From positions 124,001-188,000 of the forward strand of contig JAEXSP010000034.1 in NCBI GenBank assembly GCA_023453795.1: a DNA stretch of 64,000 nucleotides, written 5' to 3'. Position numbers and translations under genes: made by a program. The stretch is from Bacillota bacterium. Its GTDB lineage: Bacteria > Bacillota > Clostridia > Acetivibrionales > JAEXSP01. This document shows, piece by piece, positions 8,224-17,500 of the stretch (within the stretch, counting starts at the first letter, position 1; each line of letters opens with the position of its first letter). The notes beneath the pieces are model-generated. The model searched no databases. It was not told the origin of the DNA and saw only the letters and a list, made by a program, of their open reading frames with translations.

Positions 8224-8257
8224 GGCTGTAGGTGGGCGACCATCTATAGCCTTTTTT
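8224..8257 (+). terminator. Terminator of the first ECF sigma operon
   Basis: GGCTGTAGGTGG pairs with CCATCTATAGCC (two G-T pairs) around a GCGA loop, followed by TTTTTT. Confidence 0.9.
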
Positions 8258-8340
8258 CTTTGAATTTTAAGAATAGTCATATTATTCAGTTGAAATATTT
8301 GGTATAATAAATGAATAACAAAATAAAAAGAGGCGGTGCT

Positions 8341-9327
8341 ATGGTTAAAGAAATAAAATGGGGAATAATCGGTCCGGGCTGGATAGCAGATAAATTTGCA
8401 AACGGTCTTGCGTGTGTAAAGGGTACAAGCATTAAAGCAGTTGGCTCACGCTCTAAAGAACGCGCAGAGGCATTTGCCCAAAAATTCGGAGTTCCGAATG
8501 CATATGGCAGCTATGAAGAGGTTGTTAATGATCCCGAAGTGGATATTGTTTATATTGCAACACCTCATCCGGCTCACAAAGAAGGTGCATTAATGTCTTT
8601 AAAGGCAGGAAAGGCAGTGCTTTGCGAAAAGCCTTTCACTGTAAATGCTCCCGATACTGAAGAAGTAATCGGTATTGCCAGGGAAAAGAAGCTGTTTCTT
8701 ATGGAAGCTATGTGGACAAGATTCCTGCCGGCTATAGTAAAGACCAGAGAGTGGATAAAAAAAGGAGCAATAGGAGAAATTCTCATGTTCAAAGGCGATT
8801 TCGGTTTCAGAAGAATATCTGAGCCCGAAGGAAGATTGCTCAATCCGAACCTAGCAGGAGGAGCTCTTCTGGATGTAGGTATTTATCCGGTTTCATTTGC
8901 TTCAATGCTGTTTGGAACACAGCCTTCTGAGATACTTAGCATGGCCCATATTGGTTCGACCGGTGTAGACGAACAGTTCGCAGCTCTATTCAGATACAGT
9001 GAGGGCAGGATGGCTTCAATCACCTCGGCGGTTAGGGCTGAACTGGGTAACGGTGCGGAAATAATAGGTACTGACGGGATAATTCGAATTCCCCATTGCT
9101 GGTGGGCTGATTCTGCCGTGCTTGTAGTAGGAGACAAAGAGGTTGAAACATATAAATCGCCCTACATGGTTAACGGCTATGAATATGAAGCTATTGAGGC
9201 GGTCAGTTGCTTAAAGGAAGGAAAGCTTGAAAGCGAAGTAATGCCGTTGGAAGAATCTCTTGAGATAATGAAAACGCTTGATGAAATGAGGAGCCAATGG
9301 GGATTGAAATATCCTTTTGAAAAATAG
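8341..9327 (+). CDS. Gfo/Idh/MocA family NAD(P)-dependent oxidoreductase
   Basis: The 328-residue protein opens with a Rossmann motif (GIIGPGWIADKFA) and carries the family's CEKP signature near residues 95-98 (VLCEKPFTVNA), where the lysine is catalytic. The C-terminal alpha/beta domain includes GGALLDVGIYPVSFA, a typical substrate-pocket segment. Members oxidise sugars, inositols or dihydrodiols. The best resemblance is to the trans-dihydrodiol/glucose-fructose group, but the substrate cannot be read from sequence. The start at 8341 is chosen for its GAGGCGG site; an upstream ATG at 8311 lacks one. The gene stands alone between terminators. Confidence 0.85.
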   Translation: MVKEIKWGIIGPGWIADKFANGLACVKGTSIKAVGSRSKERAEAFAQKFGVPNAYGSYEEVVNDPEVDIVYIATPHPAHKEGALMSLKAGKAVLCEKPFTVNAPDTEEVIGIAREKKLFLMEAMWTRFLPAIVKTREWIKKGAIGEILMFKGDFGFRRISEPEGRLLNPNLAGGALLDVGIYPVSFASMLFGTQPSEILSMAHIGSTGVDEQFAALFRYSEGRMASITSAVRAELGNGAEIIGTDGIIRIPHCWWADSAVLVVGDKEVETYKSPYMVNGYEYEAIEAVSCLKEGKLESEVMPLEESLEIMKTLDEMRSQWGLKYPFEK

Positions 9328-9367
9328 AAATTATCAAATCCTATCAATATTAAGGAGAGTTAGTTAA

Positions 9368-10441
9368 ATGAGAAAATTAATTTTTTTAATTTTTACTTCA
9401 GCGGTAATACTTTCATGTGTTGGCTTTTCTTCGGCAGCGATAACTGATAAAACAGGGCAAGCGTTGGCCGAAGGTGCCAGGATTTTTCTGAACAATTCAC
9501 AGACAGATTATGTTGCCATGGTTGGCAAGGAAAAAATAACAGTGTCGGAGTATAGGTTCTTCCTTTCAAATGTAAAATCTAGTATTGAGCAGGCAGTCGG
9601 CATCAGCCAGGAGGAGGAAAAATCGTTTTGGGCTGGGAAATTGGGAGGCACCAGTGTGGAGGAATATGCGAAGGAACAAGCACTTTCTAAAATACAGGAG
9701 TTCAAAATACAGCTTATAAAGGCAAAAGAAAGCGGGATTAAGCTGGAGGCTGGCGACGAACAGGCAATTACTACCTATATTAATACTCTAATCTACAATT
9801 TAAATGGTAAAACAGCGGCCGATAAAACAATAAAAAGTACATATGGTATAAACCTTGACGAATTTAAGACAATATATTGCGAATCCAGGCTTGTTGACAA
9901 GTTTATTGCTGCTGAAAAAGGAAAAATAAAGCCTGAAGGATCTCAATTAAAGGAGTATTACGATACAAGTATGGAGGTTCCGGGTAAAATAACTACAGTT
10001 CAGCACATACTTATTTCTACAATGGACAGCGCAACAGGAGATACCTTGAGCGATGAGGATATCGCAAAAAAGAAGGAGCTGGCTGAAGACATACTGGCTC
10101 AAGTTAACTCAGGGGCAGATTTTAATACACTTGTCCAAAAGTACTCAGAAGATACTGGTTCAAAGAATTCAGGCGGAATGTATACCTTTGGGAAAGGCGA
10201 AATGGTTAAAGAATTCGAGGATTGGGCATTTAGTGCAAAACCTGGGGATACCGGAATCGTTAAAACTGCATATGGCTTCCATATAATGAAGAAGCCCTTG
10301 TGTGAAGAGATTGAGACTACAGTAAAAGAAGGCTATATAATTCAGGCATACGAGAATATGATAAGTGAATGGAAAAAAGATAAAAAATTCACCGTTACAA
10401 AGAATAATGCCGTATATGCAAAAATTACAGTTCTGATGTGA
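9368..10441 (+). CDS. Exported PpiC-type peptidyl-prolyl isomerase (foldase)
   Basis: The 357-residue protein has an N-terminal export signal with a possible lipobox ILSC (C17), which would anchor it as a lipoprotein. A helical chaperone-like region follows. The parvulin domain lies at about 206-310: VQHILIS, ADFNTLVQKYSED, GGMYTFGKGEMV and YGFHIMKK are the standard PpiC blocks. By analogy with PrsA it would assist folding of secreted proteins, fitting a strain with giant exported proteases nearby. GGAGAG precedes the ATG. Confidence 0.85.
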   Translation: MRKLIFLIFTSAVILSCVGFSSAAITDKTGQALAEGARIFLNNSQTDYVAMVGKEKITVSEYRFFLSNVKSSIEQAVGISQEEEKSFWAGKLGGTSVEEYAKEQALSKIQEFKIQLIKAKESGIKLEAGDEQAITTYINTLIYNLNGKTAADKTIKSTYGINLDEFKTIYCESRLVDKFIAAEKGKIKPEGSQLKEYYDTSMEVPGKITTVQHILISTMDSATGDTLSDEDIAKKKELAEDILAQVNSGADFNTLVQKYSEDTGSKNSGGMYTFGKGEMVKEFEDWAFSAKPGDTGIVKTAYGFHIMKKPLCEEIETTVKEGYIIQAYENMISEWKKDKKFTVTKNNAVYAKITVLM

Positions 10442-10785
10442 TTACAGATGCAAAATAATAAATAAGCAATATATCTGAATAATGTACAATAACCTAAAAA
10501 CGGGAGCATATCAAAAAGATATGTACCCGTTTTTTATTGGTGAAACAAGCTGAGCATGTGCCCAATGCCTACTAGATTTTATTTAAAATTAAACCGGGGG
10601 ATTTTTATCTTTTGTACGACTAACAGAAGGAAACGTGATCATGCATATGCAAAATGTTTTTAAAAGGAGGCGGGGAAATGTCCTGAAATTGTAGTTCTTG
10701 TTGTTTGTATTGCAGCAATGATATTATTTAGTATGGAAATATTTTGCGAAATAGGTGATCTCAATTATGGGGAGGAGGTTTTTGA
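10442..10785. other. Intergenic stretch with terminator and a broken micro-ORF
   Basis: About 340 bases without an intact gene. It holds the terminator of the PpiC gene at 10500-10536 and a frameshifted small membrane ORF at 10678-10789. Nothing else was recognised. Confidence 0.6.
10500..10536 (+). terminator. Terminator of the PpiC gene
   Basis: ACGGG..CATATC pairs with GATATG..CCCGT around AAAAA, followed by TTTTTT. Confidence 0.85.
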
Positions 10786-10789
10786 ATGA
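10678..10789 (+). pseudogene. Frameshifted small single-pass membrane ORF
   Basis: A strong AAAAGGAGGCGGGG site precedes ATG TCC TGA, a two-codon ORF. One frame over, codons 10685-10789 read EIVVLVVCIAAMILF, then SMEIFCEIGDLNYG and EEVFE before TGA. That stop overlaps the next ATG by 4 bases. A single-base indel after the second codon would restore a protein of about 36 residues with one membrane helix, coupled to the next gene. It is either a true pseudogene or a base-call error. Confidence 0.45.
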
Positions 10790-11274
10790 AAAAGCTTGCA
10801 ATGGCAGCTGTTATCGTCCTTTTGGCAGTTCTCGGAGTGATTGCTTTGATAGCTCATGCAGATGAGAACATATTCGGAGTAACATATACGGATAAAGCCG
10901 TAAGCGATATTAAGACGCTGGAAAAAATAGATTCAATAGCCCGGTCTAAAAGCGGGCATTCAGATACAAGGGTATATATAATTGATGAGGTGAAATTCGG
11001 TAAATATAAGGAAAAGTATAGAAATGAGATCCCCGAAGGTAAGGATATTTATGCGAACTTAAATATTATAGCTACTCCTAAGGGAATGAAATTTAAAGCA
11101 AATTGGCTCTATGAAGGCAAAACGGTGAAGGAAGAGACAAAAGCGCTGTCTACACCTAAAAAAGGTGTAATCTGGTATTTGCTTGACGGAAGCCTGGTAA
11201 GCAAAGGAAATTATACCTTTGAAGTCTACTATAAGGATAAAAGACTTTATAAGAAGAATTTCGAAGTAGAGTAA
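10786..11274 (+). CDS. Membrane-anchored or secreted protein of unknown function
   Basis: The 162-residue protein has an N-terminal hydrophobic helix (about residues 4-25) ending in AHA, a plausible signal-peptide or anchor. The C-terminal part is beta-rich (MKFKANWLYEGKTV, WYLLDGSLVSKGNYTFEVYYKDK), resembling an Ig-like fold. No catalytic motif is visible. GAGGAGG precedes the ATG. It lies 22 bases ahead of the second ECF sigma gene and probably shares its transcript, so it may be part of the sensing module. Confidence 0.6.
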   Translation: MKKLAMAAVIVLLAVLGVIALIAHADENIFGVTYTDKAVSDIKTLEKIDSIARSKSGHSDTRVYIIDEVKFGKYKEKYRNEIPEGKDIYANLNIIATPKGMKFKANWLYEGKTVKEETKALSTPKKGVIWYLLDGSLVSKGNYTFEVYYKDKRLYKKNFEVE

Positions 11275-11296
11275 GGATGAAAAGAGTAAAAGGCTT

Positions 11297-11857
11297 ATGC
11301 TTTATAAGAATGTAAAAGAGGAGACAGGTTCAAGGGAAAAATTCATAGAGATATATCATCAGAGCTTTGACTATGTTTATTCTTTCGTATTCGCAAGAAC
11401 TGCTGGGGATGCGCAGACAAGCGAAGAAATCGTACAGGAAACGTTTACTGCAGCTTATGCATCCATGAACCGCTTCAATAATAACAGCTCCTATCGAACC
11501 TGGCTTTGCGGAATCGCAAAGAACAAACTAATGGATTATTACAGACGGGTGGCTAGCCTTCAAAGGAAGGTGATGCCGGGCCACATAGATATCAGTGAGG
11601 TTCCGTCGGAATGGAATATTGAAGAGGTGGTTTTTATGGGCGAAAGGAAGCAGTATGTTATCAAGGCACTTGCCAGCATCAACCCTATTTACAGATATGC
11701 ATTGGTTATGAAATACCTTGATGGGTACAGTACAAAGGAAATTGCGGGTATTCTGAAAAGATCACCGAAGGCTGTTGATGGTATTCTACAAAGGGCGAAA
11801 TCCAGTTTCGCCGAAATTTTTTATAAGGTTTCCGGGGAGGTAAGAAAAGATGGATGA
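11297..11857 (+). CDS. ECF-type RNA polymerase sigma factor
   Basis: The 186-residue protein has sigma region 2 (EKFIEIYHQSFDYVYSFV, SEEIVQETFTAAY, YRTWLCGIAKNKLMDYYR) and region 4 (YSTKEIAGILKRSPKAVDGI). The KAVDGILQRAK recognition helix differs from the more common GTVKSR form, which suggests a distinct promoter set. It overlaps the downstream small membrane gene by 8 bases, typical for sigma/anti-sigma pairs. Confidence 0.88.
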   Translation: MLYKNVKEETGSREKFIEIYHQSFDYVYSFVFARTAGDAQTSEEIVQETFTAAYASMNRFNNNSSYRTWLCGIAKNKLMDYYRRVASLQRKVMPGHIDISEVPSEWNIEEVVFMGERKQYVIKALASINPIYRYALVMKYLDGYSTKEIAGILKRSPKAVDGILQRAKSSFAEIFYKVSGEVRKDG

Positions 11858-12113
11858 CAAGAAGCTTGAAATATTAATGGGTTCGCTGGAAGGAAGCACT
11901 GCTCCGGACGGGCTTAAAGGAAAGATACTGAAAAACATACTCGATTGGGATTTTGAAACTGAACTTATCCAATTGACGCCCTTCCAAAGAATGTTTTTTG
12001 AGAAACCCTTAAGGGCTGCATCCATCATGGCAGTTGCCTTTTCAGGGACATTATGGGCTGTTTTAGGCAATAATTATACCAGCCTGATATCGGGTCTGGT
12101 GGGAGTAAGGTGA
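11850..12113 (+). CDS. Small membrane protein, candidate minimal anti-sigma factor
   Basis: The 87-residue protein starts inside the sigma gene (8-base overlap) behind GGGGAGG. A cytoplasmic segment of about 50 residues precedes one hydrophobic helix (AASIMAVAFSGTLWAVL) and a tail of about 12 residues. The gene position and N-in topology fit an anti-sigma factor, but no known anti-sigma domain is recognisable and no extracytoplasmic sensor remains. Sensing may be delegated to neighbouring membrane proteins (inference). Confidence 0.6.
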   Translation: MDDKKLEILMGSLEGSTAPDGLKGKILKNILDWDFETELIQLTPFQRMFFEKPLRAASIMAVAFSGTLWAVLGNNYTSLISGLVGVR

Positions 12114-12122
12114 TTAATATAT

Positions 12123-12713
12123 ATGAGCATATTCAAGGACGTTTTTGAGGCCATAGGATCTCCGCTAAATATTATTATAAGGTATAAAAAAAGCAGGAAG
12201 ATACTTTTTTCATTACTGATAATGCTTTTGACTTCAGTTTTGAATGGGATTATTGCACCATTGCTTTATTATGCTTTTTATAAAAACGAATTTGTTGTCA
12301 GCCTTGAGCCGCAGAGCATAATAATTATGTTCTGTATGTGCATAGCGACATACTTTATGTCTTGCGGTGCCTTCAGGCTGATGGCTCTTTTATTTAAAAA
12401 GGATATCAGCTTCCAGCAGATATTTTCAACTTGGGGTTTCAGCTATATTCCTACATTGATATGTGTTGTTTTCGTAAACATTACCGAACTTGGCTTTTAT
12501 TACTTTATGTGTAGCAAACTTTTTTGGTTATTGGGAAATACACTGCTGATCATGTTGCTTATATGGAAGGCTATCTTTTATTTTATAGAACTGAATGTAG
12601 TGCTTGGAATAAAGGGAAGCAAGGCAGTAATAGCTACATTTGCCATAGGGTTGATTTTTCTTGCGGTAATGTCTCTGGGCTTTAGATTGGGTTTGAAGGT
12701 ACCTGCGCTTTAA
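12123..12713 (+). CDS. Yip1-like multi-pass membrane protein
   Basis: The 196-residue protein has five hydrophobic segments and the general layout of bacterial Yip1-domain proteins: a short N-terminal helix ending near NIIIRYKKS, a region with ALLFKKDISFQQIFSTWGFSYIPTL cut by loops, then paired C-terminal helices. It starts 9 bases after the small anti-sigma candidate and so belongs to the same transcript. Its function is unknown. Confidence 0.65.
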   Translation: MSIFKDVFEAIGSPLNIIIRYKKSRKILFSLLIMLLTSVLNGIIAPLLYYAFYKNEFVVSLEPQSIIIMFCMCIATYFMSCGAFRLMALLFKKDISFQQIFSTWGFSYIPTLICVVFVNITELGFYYFMCSKLFWLLGNTLLIMLLIWKAIFYFIELNVVLGIKGSKAVIATFAIGLIFLAVMSLGFRLGLKVPAL

Positions 12714-12829
12714 ATACAAAAGGTTTAAAGACAAGAACATATAATTTAATCATGCAGGCGTGGACTTATCAGGCTGCATGTGTTACAATATTCCGGTCAA
12801 TAAGAAACATAGTAAAGGAAGGTAACATC

Positions 12830-14446
12830 ATGCTTCATGCCAGCGGCATATCTCTCCGATTCGGGGGACGTGCATTATTTGAAAATGTAGAAATAAAATT
12901 TACTCCGGGAAACTGCTATGGACTGATAGGAGCCAACGGCTCTGGAAAATCGACTTTTCTGAGAATTCTCTCGGGAGAAATCGAACCGAGCAAGGGAGAG
13001 GTCTTGATAACGCCCGGAGAAAGACTTGCGGTTTTGAAACAGAACCATTTCGAATTTGATGAATTCGAAGTGCTGAAGACTGTAATAATGGGCCATAAGA
13101 GGCTGTATGAAATTATAAACGAAAAAGAGAAGTATTATAGTAAAACTGAGTTTACTGAAGAGGACGGGATAAAGCTGTCTGAGCTGGAGGCCGAATTTGC
13201 AGAATTAAACGGTTGGGAAGCCGAATCTGATGCTGCAACGCTTCTGAACGGCCTTGGAATAGGCGAAGAGTATCATTACAGGCTTATGAAGGAGCTTGAC
13301 GGAAATGAAAAGGTGAGAATACTCCTTGCACAAGCTCTGTTCGGCAACCCGGATATATTACTCCTGGACGAGCCTACAAACCATTTGGATGTTGCGTCGA
13401 TATCCTGGCTTGAAAACTTCTTGTACAACTTTGAGAATACAGTAATTGTTGTGTCACATGACAGGCATTTCCTCAACAAGGTTTGTACTCATATAGCAGA
13501 CATAGACTTCAGCAAGATACAGCTGTATGTAGGCAATTACGACTTTTGGTACGAATCCAGTCAGTTGGCACTTCAGCAGATGAAGGATGCAAACAAGAAG
13601 ACTGAAGCCAGAATAAAGGAGCTTCAGGAGTTCATACAGCGTTTCAGTGCCAATGCTTCAAAGTCTAAGCAGGCAACTTCAAGAAAGAAGCTTCTTGAAA
13701 AGCTTACTCTTGAGGACATTAAGCCTTCTTCAAGGAAATATCCGTTTGTTGATTTTAAGCCTGAAAGGGAAGTAGGCAATGATCTTCTTACAATAAACGG
13801 GATAAGTAAAACAGTTGACGGTGAAAAACTGCTTGACGGAATAGAACTTATTGTAAACAAGGGTGATAAGATTGCTTTCGTAGGCCCTAACGGACTGCCT
13901 AAGACGACCTTGTTCAGGATACTTATGGGAGAAGAACAGGCTGACGATGGGGATTATAAATGGGGTATTACAACTTCCCAGGCTTATTTCCCCAAAGATA
14001 ATTCGTCATATTTTGATGGAGTTGACTTAAGTCTTGTAGACTGGCTCAGACAGTTCTCCAAAGATCAGACGGAAACCTTCATAAGGGGTTGGCTGGGCAG
14101 AATGCTTTTCTCGGGTGAAGAAGCCTTTAAACAGGCCAATGTTCTCTCAGGGGGCGAAAAGGTCCGCTGTATGCTTTCAAAAATGATGCTTTCAGGAGCG
14201 AATGTACTGCTTTTTGACGAGCCTACAAACCATTTGGATCTGGAATCAATCACTGCCTTGAATAACGGACTTATTAATTTCAAAGGAACGATTCTTTTCG
14301 TATCTCACGACCATCAGTTTGTTCAGACTGTTGCAAACAGGATCGTTGAGATAACGCCGAAGGGCTTGATTGACAGGCAGATGACCTATGATGAGTATCT
14401 TGAAAATGAGGATATTACAGCGCTCAGAAAGGAAATGTACAGCTAA
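12830..14446 (+). CDS. ABC-F family ATPase with an altered second Walker A motif
   Basis: The 538-residue soluble protein has two ABC domains and no membrane segment. Domain 1 has Walker A GANGSGKST, the YkpA-type signature LDGNEKVRILLAQ and LLLDEPTNHLD. The interdomain linker is rich in Lys and Gln. Domain 2 has GPNGLPKTT, LSGGEKVRCMLS and LLFDEPTNHLD. ABC-F proteins bind the ribosome E site and act in translation or antibiotic protection. The second Walker A has Pro at residue 357 in place of the usual glycine before the catalytic lysine. The start at 12830 follows AAGGAAGG; the upstream ATG at 12752 has none. Confidence 0.88.
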   Translation: MLHASGISLRFGGRALFENVEIKFTPGNCYGLIGANGSGKSTFLRILSGEIEPSKGEVLITPGERLAVLKQNHFEFDEFEVLKTVIMGHKRLYEIINEKEKYYSKTEFTEEDGIKLSELEAEFAELNGWEAESDAATLLNGLGIGEEYHYRLMKELDGNEKVRILLAQALFGNPDILLLDEPTNHLDVASISWLENFLYNFENTVIVVSHDRHFLNKVCTHIADIDFSKIQLYVGNYDFWYESSQLALQQMKDANKKTEARIKELQEFIQRFSANASKSKQATSRKKLLEKLTLEDIKPSSRKYPFVDFKPEREVGNDLLTINGISKTVDGEKLLDGIELIVNKGDKIAFVGPNGLPKTTLFRILMGEEQADDGDYKWGITTSQAYFPKDNSSYFDGVDLSLVDWLRQFSKDQTETFIRGWLGRMLFSGEEAFKQANVLSGGEKVRCMLSKMMLSGANVLLFDEPTNHLDLESITALNNGLINFKGTILFVSHDHQFVQTVANRIVEITPKGLIDRQMTYDEYLENEDITALRKEMYS

Positions 14447-14500
14447 GGAAAGAGCAAATTACAACTATGAGCTTGACGGAGAATTTGATATATAGCAAAT

Positions 14501-14546
14501 AAAAAGAACGGTTTGCGTGCTCCCTGTACAGCAAACCGTTCTTTTT
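14501..14546. terminator. Bidirectional terminator between ABC-F and the M6 protease
   Basis: A 16-bp perfect stem, AAAAAGAACGGTTTGC (14501-14516) with its complement at 14531-14546, ends in TTTTT on both strands. It serves two convergent transcripts. Confidence 0.92.
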
Positions 14547-14549
14547 ATC

Positions 14550-17500
14550 CTATGGGCTTATAACCGGAGGTTCAGCCCTGTGGTTGTATATTGATGGAGG
14601 AGTCCCATCGACAGTTATTGTTCCCTTTACCTGAGAAGCTTTATACCCGGATGCATCCACTGCATCTATTGTGTAGGAATAGACACCATCGCTGACTATA
14701 ACTCCTTTATCATTTTTCCCATCCCAATATGCAGCGTTGGAACCGTACACTCCCGAACTTATTGTAATGGTCTTTATTAATAAACTGTTCTTGTCGTATA
14801 TCTTAATACTAACTGAGGCACTCTTTGATAAGGTGAATTTAACAGCTGCTTTATTTGAACCATTTGGTGAAAATGGATCAGGGCTGTCACTGACTGATGA
14901 TATGGACAATTGCCCGCCATTTCCGGTACCTCCACCTGTATCGCCCCCGGTTCCTCCGCCGGTATCATCTCCGGTAGTAGTGCTCTTTACAGTTATTATA
15001 CCTGATACGGGTTTCGCCAAGGTGCCGTCCAAACCTGAGGCGTTGATTTCATAAGTATAGTTGGAGCCTTTGACTACACTGCTGTTATTGTTTTTACCAT
15101 CCCAGGCTATAGTGTTTTTTCCTTTGCTGCAGGCTTGATTTTCTGCAAGATTTCTTACAAGGTTTTTATTTGAGTCATAAATATTAACCGATACCGATGC
15201 ATTATCCGACAAATCGAAGGATATTGCCGTTGTATTGCTTCCGTTTGGTTCAAATGGATTCGGGCTTGCAGAAGGAGAACTTATATAAAGTCCTGCTGCA
15301 GAACCCGGTCCTACCGTAAAGCTGCGAGAAACCGGCAGAGCAGTGAGGCTGGCCAGGTCGGTTGCATCTATTGTGTATTTATATGTCCCGTTCGGAACTA
15401 TAGCACCTGAGGAATCTTTACCGTCCCATTCTGCAAAATTCAGGCCGGATGCCTTGAGGACATTGCCCGAAAGAACTTTAACCAGGCTTCCGTCATTCTT
15501 CAACACCTTGACAGTAACATATGCCTTTTCGGAAATGTAATATGAAATCTGCGCCGTATTGCTGCCTGTCGGTGCAAATGGGTTCGAATTAATATTGCTT
15601 GAACTGATTACAGGCAGAGTCTTATCCACTCTAATGCTTGCGGTTGAACCGGATATAATATTTCCTTGGGAATCCATTACATTCAGTGTGAACTTATAGA
15701 CCCCGTCCTCTACCACGCTACTGTTTTTATCCTTTCCGTCCCATTCAAAAGTGTTTTCACCGACATTTCCGCTCAAAGGTATACTGATGACGGAGCTTGA
15801 ATCTGCTCCAATAATGGAGGCTGAGACCTTAGCCGCTTTAGAAAGGGTATATCTAAATGTTGCTTTTTTAGTGCCATCCGGTGTAAACGGATCAGGGTCT
15901 GCGGATATGGAAACTACATGCGGCACTCTTTCTACAGTGAAGGTGCCTGTCAGAGGCTTGGCTGAAAGCCCTGCCTGATTGACGGCTGTTACTTTATATG
16001 TATAGATTCCGTCTTCAACAAGCTGACCGGACGAATTTCTGCCATCCCATTTTGCCGAATTGCTTCCGGCACTCTTTTCAACACTGTCTACAATAGTCTT
16101 TACAAGCTTGCCGTCGCTATCTGCTATTTGAACAGTTACGTTGGCGGTTTCGGAAAGTGAATATGTAATTGTCAGTTTGGCATAATTTTCTACAACAATG
16201 CTGATTGAGGGAAGAGCGGTAACAGTCCCTGCTTTGGAGGTTTCCTTTACAGTCAGTGTATGGGTGCCGTCAGTTAAACCCGATACATCTAGAACATACT
16301 CAAAACCGCAATCAGGATTATCATATTGAGGGTATTGGCTGTCAATGTCATTCCTGGTGCTTCCGTAATCAGCTTGTCCTTTTAGTGAGCCGTCGACAAA
16401 TATTTGGATTTTCTGTACTTCATCCGTATCCAGGAACCAACCTCTCACACTGCAGGTTTTTCTGACGGCTGCCCCGCTTTGAGGTGCTTCAATCGCACCT
16501 TTCGGGGAAAGAGTCATGGGCTTGGCTATAGTAACCGTCATAGAACTGGAACATGGACTTTTCACCGTAACGGTTATGTTTGATTTTGCTCCGCTGTACA
16601 GGTTGCTGCCGGGTGCGGTGGTAGGACTGAAAACAGTATTGCTACCAATATAGTAATAATGGTCATATGAACCGGACAAACGTTTGTCAAGCTGGCTGTA
16701 TCCCAATTTTCCATAGTTTGCCTCTTCGATTGCCACCATTTTATGAAGCTCGTTATCGTTGCAGCCATAGAAGGAACCGGAGTAGGGGCTTTCGTCAATG
16801 TGCCATATTGCTATTCCTCCGCTAACGCAGGCAGGATTAAAATTTAACGGAGATAGTGCTTTATCAAAGCCCTTGAATTGTCTGTTTTCAATCAGAAAAT
16901 ATTCCTTGGGATTCGATGTGGGTATTTTCAGTACATTATAGCTGCCCGTATCAAATGAATTTACCGTATAGGTTCCGGCGGAGTCCAGCACCTGGGGATT
17001 TACAAATCCAATGTATGCTTTGCACCAAGCATCCATATGCGTCGGAGATGAACCCGGGGGACAATCGGATGCTCCTGATGCTCTTCCCCAACTGCCGGAG
17101 GCCATTATACTATGTATTCCGACTCCGAGCGAGCTGCCGTCATAGTCATATAGATCCGGGAGGCCTAAATCATGCCCTAATTCATGGCACAAGGTTCCTA
17201 TCGTTGCCATATTGGAATACTGGAGTTCACCGAGTTGAGTGTAGCCTTTCCAGCTTGAGAAGGAAATGCCGTCATATTTTGAATATGCCGTAAAGCCCCA
17301 TTTGTGCGCCCACACGCTTGGGCTTGCTCCTCCGCAGGAAGCTTCGTTTCCTGCAACCACAGTTATTATCAGAAGCTCCTCGTCGGTTACCGTGCCATCC
17401 TTATTTGAATCAAAGGCTGCATAGTTGATATAAGGATCAGCCGTAGCTACTGCATCCGACACTATTTTTTGGTTGGCGCTGCCTGTATTTCCTGCCGTAT

